DNA of 64,000 nucleotides. Source: Hofstenia miamia. Lineage: Eukaryota; Xenacoelomorpha; Acoela. Location of the stretch: contig SCFE01000079.1 in NCBI GenBank assembly GCA_004352715.1, positions 138,265 to 202,264 of the forward strand, in the 5' to 3' direction. The notes beneath the pieces were generated by a model. It worked only from the letters and a program-made list of their open reading frames with translations, searched no databases and was not told where the DNA came from. Made by a program: the position numbers and the translations under genes. Of this stretch, positions 56,733-64,000 are shown piece by piece; positions within the stretch are counted from its first letter, which is position 1; the number at the start of each line of letters is the position of its first letter.

Positions 56733-59168
56733 AGACTTAATTGCCGTATTGCAATGTTCAATATTTTGTAAGAATTTTAGAATATAAGTTTCATTTCTAA
56801 CATTTGCAAAGAATATAGCACTTATAAATATACATTGTGTTATTCAGGTTTCCAATAATTTCGAATTCATAGGAATCTAAAGGCTTAATTATATTTATAT
56901 TTTTACTTTCACTTTTGACTGAAGGGATTCAATAGAGTAATTTGAATTGCAGTAATCATCTGATCAATGAGAAAATAATTGGTGCACTAGTAAGTGATTT
57001 TTATGTACCTGTAAATTGTTATTGAGTGCTAGCCATGTCACAATAGATTGATTAACAATAAATTCTCAGTGGAGAATAGTCTTGTTTTTCTTGAATGAAA
57101 GTATTCTAATGTTTGTAATAAGCTAAATTTCTATACCGCAATTGTGGTGGTGATTCAATTATCAATACCTATGGTGTCTTATAATATCACAATTGAAGAT
57201 GAAGAGAATCTGATAGTTAATTAATTCATATTTTTAAACAGATGAACTTTTTTGCCATCTATTGTATTCTTTTGGTTGCAATTCAAATTCAACTTTGTTT
57301 GACAAGTGAATGTTAATAACATTACTTTGGATACTAATGTTAATTGATTAAATGCTAATTATCTATAATATAACTAAAAGGACGTCTGAATCATCAAAGC
57401 TAGGAGAGAGGTATACTCATGCTTATTTATGAATATTCAATTATGCTTATATTTAAAGTAAATGTATTGATATCATGCTATGAAACTTCCCTCTCTTTTG
57501 GTGAGATGAGTAATTTAGTGTTAAGGATTTCACACTGATAAAGGAAAGTAAATATATGTTGTTATTAACTGCAAGCTAATACACAAAACAATAGTAGTAA
57601 TGTCTTGAAAAACATTGTAATATGCACTTCTTTGGCAAGATGTCATTTATATTAGCAATATTTTTGTGATAATGAGACATGAGCCTAACATTTGCAGTCA
57701 CTTGTTTGTATAACAGTAGCATATACAAAATATATATTTGTACATGTATGATAACATAGTTACAGTTTAGAGCATATTTTTGCTGATAAACTAGCATGTT
57801 GAAACAAGTACTGTCAAGGATGTCTGCTTAGGAGGAATTAAGGACAAAGCATTGATGATAGAGGATTTCACACTAAACAAACTTCAAATTTGCAATTTGT
57901 TTATTTATTTGAAATGAAAAATGATTGTTGATAATTTGCTACTATAGTTGTTTTTATCAAAATTTTAGTACCTTGAGGTGACTTGATGTAAGAGGAAAAA
58001 TTTATTGTTAGCATTTAGAAGTATATTTTTAAATACACTTTTTTTCTAACCCTGTATCTGAATGTTCTGGGGCAGGATTTGGCAAACAACTGAATAGCAT
58101 TTTTTCAAACATATTGTAGCATCAGGACCATCAAAACCGTGAAATGAACATTCTTTTGTAAACTGTTCTCTATTCAACATCAAATTGCACTTCATTTGCA
58201 ATTCATTCAATTCACTTAATTTTGATTGGTCAATTTAGTTGTCATGCTTAGTGATGTAGTTAATTTTTTAATTTCAATTTTGTGTATTATTTATTATTAA
58301 TTGTATAAATAGAAAAAAACTGTGCACATTCAGTTAATAAGAGCTTTAGTTCAAATAGCTTGAACTCTTGTCACTTTATTTAATCATTTTTTGCCAAGAT
58401 GACTATGTAATACTAAATTTTCAAATTAAAGAAGAAGGATTTGGCTTGCTTATCTGCAATAGCAGGTCCACCTCAGTGTCAGAGTGTGAACTGGATTCCT
58501 CTTAATTGGAAGATCATTTGTTTTGCTTAATTTATTTATTTAATTCTAATGCCTAGTAATTGGTATTTCAGCTTTCACATGAGCCATGAACTTCAATGCT
58601 AATAACTTTATTACTCATGCTTAATTGCAATTCCCACACTCAAATTATGATGGTTAAAGTCTACTTTAGCTTCTTGATAATGGAGTGTAGTGTATATTGT
58701 TCTCTCATATGGTTTATTCTAATTACTTGCTAGAATGCTAACAAATGCTTAGCACCAGTGATTGCTGGCATGTGATACTGATCAAATTATTTAAATTTTC
58801 ATTGATTCTAGAATATTAAGAAGTAATTAACTTGTATATTTTTATTACACAGCCAATAGGTGATATCTTCAAGGTTAAGCAGCAGATGCTATAATGATGC
58901 TGCTCCTCTTATGCTATTTTACCTTGTTATGGAGATTTTACTACTGAATTGATTCAAAATTTTGATCAATTAAAATCTCTACATCTTAGGTTTTCCAATT
59001 AAAGTTATTCCTTCAATTCAAATGTTCAGTATTTTTTTGTATCTATTCTATAAAAACATTGCAAATTGATTTTCTAATACAAAACTAGGTTATTTAAATA
59101 CAACCCAAAGTTGTTAAATATTTGCTTTGAAAATGTCAAGTGTTGATTCACAAAGATTGCCATTGCAG

Positions 59169-59237
59169 GACAGAGGAAGTAGAGTGAGAAACCTGTGGCA
59201 TAATGGTGTTAAGACAAAAGGATATAAAAAGAAGTAG
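59169..59237 (+). CDS. Weak candidate terminal exon
   Basis: After an acceptor-like TTGCAG, the frame reads DRGSRVRNLWHNGVKTKGYK, then KK and TAG. It lies in the CpG-poor segment. No family is recognised, and a chance open frame of 22 codons is quite possible. Confidence 0.18.
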   Translation, partial: DRGSRVRNLWHNGVKTKGYKKK

Positions 59238-60194
59238 CTAAGACTATCAGTAATTAATTTAATTATACTTTTTTTACAAAACACAGTTATTATCTTTTTA
59301 ATTGTTATAAAACAATTTGTGCAGTTTTGATATTATGTTTATTGGCAAAATGGTTTGGAAAAAATCAAAAAGATGAACCTGCAAAAGCTAATTAAATGAT
59401 GTTGTGTAATCAAAAGCAGATGATGAACAAATTAATGAATTGTAAGGAAATTTGAATCTAAGAACAGGTACATGCTGTTTGTTTAATTGTTTATGCAATA
59501 TGATTATAAATAGTGTGAAATGGATTTATTTGATGATGAATTTACTTCATTTGATTTCTTTTATTGTGTTATCAGGTTTGATTATAAATGTCAATGGAAA
59601 TCTAAATGTCTGAGCACATGACTAGTTCTTGGGTGGTCTCCAGATTTTATTAAAGAGATTCTTGAAGCAGATGCACATAATTCAAAATGTGGTGCAGCTG
59701 TCTAGCTGAGACTTCTCTACGTGCTCTTAGGTTAGGTTTAAGTGTAGGGGTTTTTATTCATTGTGGCTTTCCAACTGATTCATTCACTATAATAAAATAT
59801 GTCATCAAATACCTGGACAGCTACTATTTGGCTAACCCTTTTTAGATCTAAATTACTAAGGTGTTATAATAATCTTTATTATACATATGAGGTGCCTGCA
59901 AGCCCTGAACTGTATTACATGTTGTTTATTGTAATTACTAATTTAGATAGTGTCATATGTGATCTTTGATTAGGAATGTCAAAATGCCAGTTTTTGCTGA
60001 TTGTATTGATTGTTCACATGTACTTAGAGTTGAGTTATCTATCTATACATGTAGGGCTATCTATATGTAGGATCTATAATAAGCTAATACATCCTGGTTG
60101 CAAACTTTCATTTATTGCTATTATCAGTTATAACAAGAACAATCCATACACAAAATTGCTGAGGAACCACAACACACAATCACTGAGAACATTT

Positions 60195-60345
60195 CCACAC
60201 CATGAGATTTGTTTTTGAGTCAGAATCACTTCCACAGTAACTGGTGATCCTTTACCATCCCATGTTCCTCCTTGAGTTTCAGTGCATGGCATTGGATTTC
60301 CACCCTGGTAATATCTTGCCACTTCCAATCTAAACAATTTGTTAG
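60195..60345 (-). CDS. Weak candidate exon, minus strand
   Basis: On the minus strand, after acceptor-like TTGTTTAG, the frame reads RLEVARYYQGGNPMPCTETQ, then GGTWDGKGSPVTVEVILTQK and QIS. The composition is protein-like and more complex than the surrounding AT-rich text. The continuation to 60128 becomes hydrophobic and is doubtful. No family is recognised. Confidence 0.25.
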
Positions 60346-61047
60346 TAATACCTTACACTACTAGAGTGGAAAGCTGGATTAATTGAAATTGTACAACTTG
60401 TTAAACAGATTAATTAGAGGAAATTGTTACAGCTTACTGAAATATGTCTCTGATACTACTTGTACAAATTCTACAAACCCATCACATGTTTGTGGTTGTT
60501 AATGTGTGTTGAAGTAACCTCATCATCATTTAATTTACTGCTGCTCAGCAACTTAATTTTATGACTACTGTTTATTGCATATACTTAAATTGCTTGAATT
60601 ACTTAGGAATAAGTAGCTTTACAATTGTTTGAACTTAACATTAATGCAAAATTTATAAATTAGTCTAAATTAGTCAGCACATTTGTATGTTACTTTTAGG
60701 ATAGTTACTGTTGATCTCAATTTTTCAAGTAAAGAAGTATTTTATACAGTCCCCTTACCATGCTGGGTGAAAGTTAAAAATTATTGTAGTTTTGAACTCA
60801 ATGAATGAGCATTTACTAAGTTAACTAATGTTTAGATAGTCAATCAGTAAAAACTTATCTTACTAATTTAATAGAAGAGTGAAAAATAAACAACAGATCT
60901 TAAGGTTTTCTAACAACTTCACTAAATTTATTATCAATATAAGGTAGTTTAAAATATGAATTAAGAGAATATCATAGCAATAATTTTTTCTCCTTTAAGT
61001 TTTGTTTCACTACAAATGGTTACCATTACAAATAAATATAATGACTT

Positions 61048-61155
61048 AGCATTTGTTCACATTTTTTACTGGTATCATTAAATATAAATGATACAGATAG
61101 TGTAAGTGATGAAGACTTTGACAATTTATCCAAAGAGTTAACTAAAAACTACTAA
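61048..61155 (+). CDS. Weak candidate terminal exon with acidic tail
   Basis: The frame reads CSHFLLVSLNINDTDSVSDE, then DFDNLSKELTKNY and TAA at 61153-61155. The acidic, Ser/Asp-rich end is protein-like, but there is no clear acceptor and no recognised family. Confidence 0.2.
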   Translation, partial: SICSHFLLVSLNINDTDSVSDEDFDNLSKELTKNY

Positions 61156-61397
61156 TCCTAACTGCCTATGTTAGTTAAACTTGCATTTATCTTTTTTAAA
61201 ATAATGATAATAAAATAAGATTTCATAAAAGAAACTTGATTCTAATTATATAGCTAACACATGACACTATCAAGTACTGTACTCATACAAAAGTGATTAT
61301 ACAGTAAGATAACTATCAGATAAATACATATGTAAAGTAGAATTGTTTTACTTGCATTAAAGGAATTACTGATTAACTTTAAGAATAGTCACAAATA

Positions 61398-61874
61398 CAG
61401 TAGTGATCAAAAATCTTTTTGAGGATGAAAAACTTAGTATCTTCACAATTTTTTGTAATAATTTATTCAAAATATTCTGAAATATTGGTTGTCAAATCTT
61501 GTACAAATCCCATTACTATGCTAATTGAGATGTAAATTTGAACATTGTAATTGGATTTACACAAGATTTTATGACCAATGTTTTAGAAACTTTTGCATAA
61601 ATTTTTACAAAAAATTGCGAGCATAATAAGTTTTTCATACTGAATATGATTTTTGTGTTACATTTTACATACCATGAATATTTTCTTACATAGTTTTAGG
61701 GGGCCCCTTTACAGGGTCATAGGATGAAAATTTAGTTGCTCACATAAAAATTGAGGAAAAACTTGAATTCACAATGCTAAAATTAACCCAATTGCAAGAA
61801 ATCAAAGCTATAGTGTTGATCACTCTAAAAAGAATTTGTTCAGTTAGGTGTGTATAAACTTTTGATCACTACTG
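61398..61874. mobile_element. Tc1/mariner-type MITE, about 477 bp
   Basis: CAGTAGTGATCAAAA at 61398 and TTTTGATCACTACTG ending at 61874 form a perfect 15-bp inverted repeat. TA flanks both sides (61396-61397 and 61875-61876). The inner sequence has GTGTATAAAC at the right end, typical of Tc1-like ends, and a second partly inverted GTTGATCACT near 61815. No coding frame. Confidence 0.88.
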
Positions 61875-62742
61875 TAAGCTATTCATTTTAAGCAGAAAAT
61901 GTTAGTAGGTTAAAAAATACTAATTCAATATGAAAAAAATTGTGAGCTTTTTAATAACTGACTTTCCTGTACTTTTTCCTTGATTGTTTTTTCCTTCAAT
62001 TTTTGTTGTACTTTTTAGCACTTTTTCATGTACATAAATTAGGTCTGTTAAATTTAAATTTCAAGTTCTAGCCAAGCTGTTTAATAATTTGATTATGGCA
62101 AATGAGTGGCTTGTGCATTTCAAGCTTTTTCCACTACAGAACCAGGCTCTTTTTGACATTGAACATTCTCAAATCTTCCAAATTATTATTTAATAGACAC
62201 CTCTCTCTCAGAAAATCTTATTGTAAGTATCCATTTTGACAGAAATTCAGAAGAATTGAGATTTCATAGAATGAAAAAAGTACCAACTGGTATAAATCTA
62301 AGGGTATGCAGATGTTTTACCCCCATGTGCTTTTGCCTCTGAAATTTTGCCTTACTGTATTTTTGCCCTATGTGTCTCTGACTATTTTTAAAGTCTAAAA
62401 CAACAGTCCACAGCCATTTTATACATTTTTAGTGGTAGGATATTTAATTTCATATTTATTAATGTTGCAATTTCTTAATATCATATTTTCAATAGCATAA
62501 TTGTTACAAATGACTTTTCCTAAACCTATCTCAAAGCCATATTTCTTCATCACTTTATAAGTGTAAGACCTTAGCCAAGGTCTCAAATGAATGTTTCATA
62601 AACCTAAGCCCTAAACCCTAATTCCCAAAGTTCAGGCAATCCCTATGGAAACAGGATATTTCATCTTCTGCGAGCTATGTGCTCTCATAAGAAATCAGAT
62701 CAAATGTGTTGGTGAAAATGGTCAACATTTGTTTCTGAAATG

Positions 62743-62764
62743 CACAACTTCAAGGTTGTGCATT
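62743..62764. other. Short perfect hairpin
   Basis: TGCACAAC, loop TTCAAG, GTTGTGCA: an 8-bp stem with a 6-base loop. No associated gene is seen. Confidence 0.5.
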
Positions 62765-63760
62765 TAAAATTGAGACCTATTTCCAAATGAGGTCCTAACA
62801 TCAAAATAATAAAAGCCTTAATCCATGTGAAAAAATTTTTTATCATGGTTATAAGTCAGTATTTTCAGAAAATATGTATTGCCTTTCCACAATTGCAGAG
62901 TCAATAGGTTCAGCTTTCATTACACAATAAGATAGTTAATTACATCCATTTTAATCCATTCTAGCTTAGCAGGGCCAATGTCAATGCCTAATTTCACTAT
63001 GTTGTTTTCATCAATCTGCAGTTAATGTTGTGGCTTTAAGATAGGATAGGTTGATATGAGCATAGAATTTTAGCTGTTGCAGTTATTGTTCTAAGATCTT
63101 GATAGGAATATATTTGTTTCTGTCTTTATTATACTTGATGCTGGTTGTCAGCTGGTTGTAGGAACACTACAGATAGTGGCATTTCCGGAAATTTAATACA
63201 ATTTCTTATTAATCACCAGCAGGCAGTTCTATGATTTATTGTAATAATTGTCTATTGAATGGGGTATCCTATTCTGTAGATGCAGTTATGATAGTGTAGC
63301 ATTTTTGTTCAAAAGAGTTTAGTGCCACATATTGTACCCCACATGTACTTTCTGCAAGTATCAGTTAGGACATGTACATCATGAGGTGTGATTGTCAACT
63401 TGTTAATGATTAGTGTAATCAGTAGTGTGCCCAAAGGATTCTTCTTATTGACTATTCTCAAGCAATATTTTGTGTTCTTTCCAGGTGGAAGCATCATTTA
63501 AATGTGCTGTATAATAGCCAATTCTGCAGATTGGTGGAGATAGGAATAATCAGTAGCTGTGATTGCTGTGCAGATGTTATTAACCTTACTAAAAGTATTG
63601 ATTGAATGACAAAATGCAAAAGATGAATGAATATCAGTGATTGATAATGGAGCTTATTTCTCTGCAATATTTTGTAAGATTGAGCCTGTAATAATATCTT
63701 AAGTGTGAGGCATTTGTCCACTATTAGACAATGTTGAGGGCAAACATGGGGGTAGAGATC

Positions 63761-63775
63761 TGTGTGTGTGTGTGT
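63761..63775. repeat. (TG)n microsatellite
   Basis: Seven and a half TG units. Confidence 0.85.
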
Positions 63776-64000
63776 AATAGTGCTGCAGTGGAATCATGGA
63801 AGTCTTGTAATCTCAGAACAATAAAATTTTGTGGTTTTAGTATAAAGAATTTACCCAGACTAAATTCCAGTTCATGGCCTTCAGCAACAACAATGTTGCT
63901 TTGTTCAAAATCTTTTAAGATTATTGCCAAACAAATTTTATTGATGTTGGCAAGGTAGTAAGCCAGTAACATTTTATTCAAAAGAATCTAAGAAACACAA

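Larger units (their letters stand above)
57400..64000. other. CpG-depleted segment, no gene assembled
   Basis: By eye there are only about ten CpG dinucleotides in 6.6 kb and none between about 59720 and 61610, whereas TG and CA are frequent. The base composition differs clearly from the preceding 57 kb. The pattern would fit the long intron(s) of a germline-methylated gene, but apart from the weak candidates listed separately I cannot find exons. Confidence 0.7.

Noticed and set aside
1-64000. tRNA and rRNA genes
   Set aside because: I looked for the tRNA B box (GGTTCGANTCC) and paired stems and for conserved 5S or large rRNA segments. The closest hits (for example AGGTTCGAATATTC near 4459 and GGTTCGGGACTCC near 14406) do not complete a cloverleaf.
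1-64000. CRISPR arrays, prophage or bacterial operon
   Set aside because: No regularly spaced short repeats with unique spacers, no compact coding. The intron-containing genes and eukaryotic transposons exclude a bacterial source.

Overview
This is a eukaryotic, almost certainly animal, window. It is AT-rich, has large introns, several N gaps in or beside (TA)n repeats, and many decayed transposable elements. Nothing bacterial (operons, Shine-Dalgarno sites, CRISPR) is present. The species cannot be fixed from sequence alone. Tiny introns beside very large ones, patchy CpG depletion and this transposon mix would fit an invertebrate such as a tunicate, but that is inference.

The only genes I can build exon by exon are three tandem, same-strand (+) copies of a carbonyl-reductase-like short-chain dehydrogenase/reductase (SDR). 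I call them A (11509-28196), B (37686-42613) and C (51861-56732). Each has five coding exons with the same boundaries and phases, and each joins into an intact reading frame of 269, 273 and 270 residues. All keep the Rossmann glycine motif, NNAG and the Asn/Ser/Tyr/Lys catalytic set. They look like recent duplicates of one cytosolic NADPH-dependent carbonyl reductase. Intron 2 is only 40-41 bp in all three. Intron 4 uses a GC donor in all three, and copy A also has a GC donor at intron 1. The 186 bp upstream of A and C are identical, after which C switches to a B-like leader.

Layout: 1-5 kb holds pieces of a minus-strand Ty3/gypsy element, a 1000-N gap and a small foldback element. 5-11 kb holds hAT and LINE remnants and a 228/233-bp tandem repeat. 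11.5-28.2 kb is gene A, whose introns have taken up a GC-rich structured island, a Penelope-like GIY-YIG remnant, an unidentified minus-strand coding fossil, a Harbinger-type MITE, a piggyBac remnant and a LINE remnant. 28-37 kb is intergenic, with hAT MITEs, a pogo/Tigger-like element carrying a nested hAT MITE, and a second GIY-YIG remnant. 37.7-42.6 kb is gene B. 42.6-51.6 kb holds another MITE, a mariner-type transposase remnant and a LINE reverse-transcriptase remnant. 51.9-56.7 kb is gene C, with a hAT dimerisation-domain fossil in intron 1 and a possible macrodomain-like fragment in intron 3.

From about 57.4 kb to the end the sequence changes character: CpG almost disappears while TpG/CpA are common, as expected for a germline-methylated transcription unit. 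I could not assemble a gene there, only a few short candidate exons and one Tc1/mariner-type MITE.
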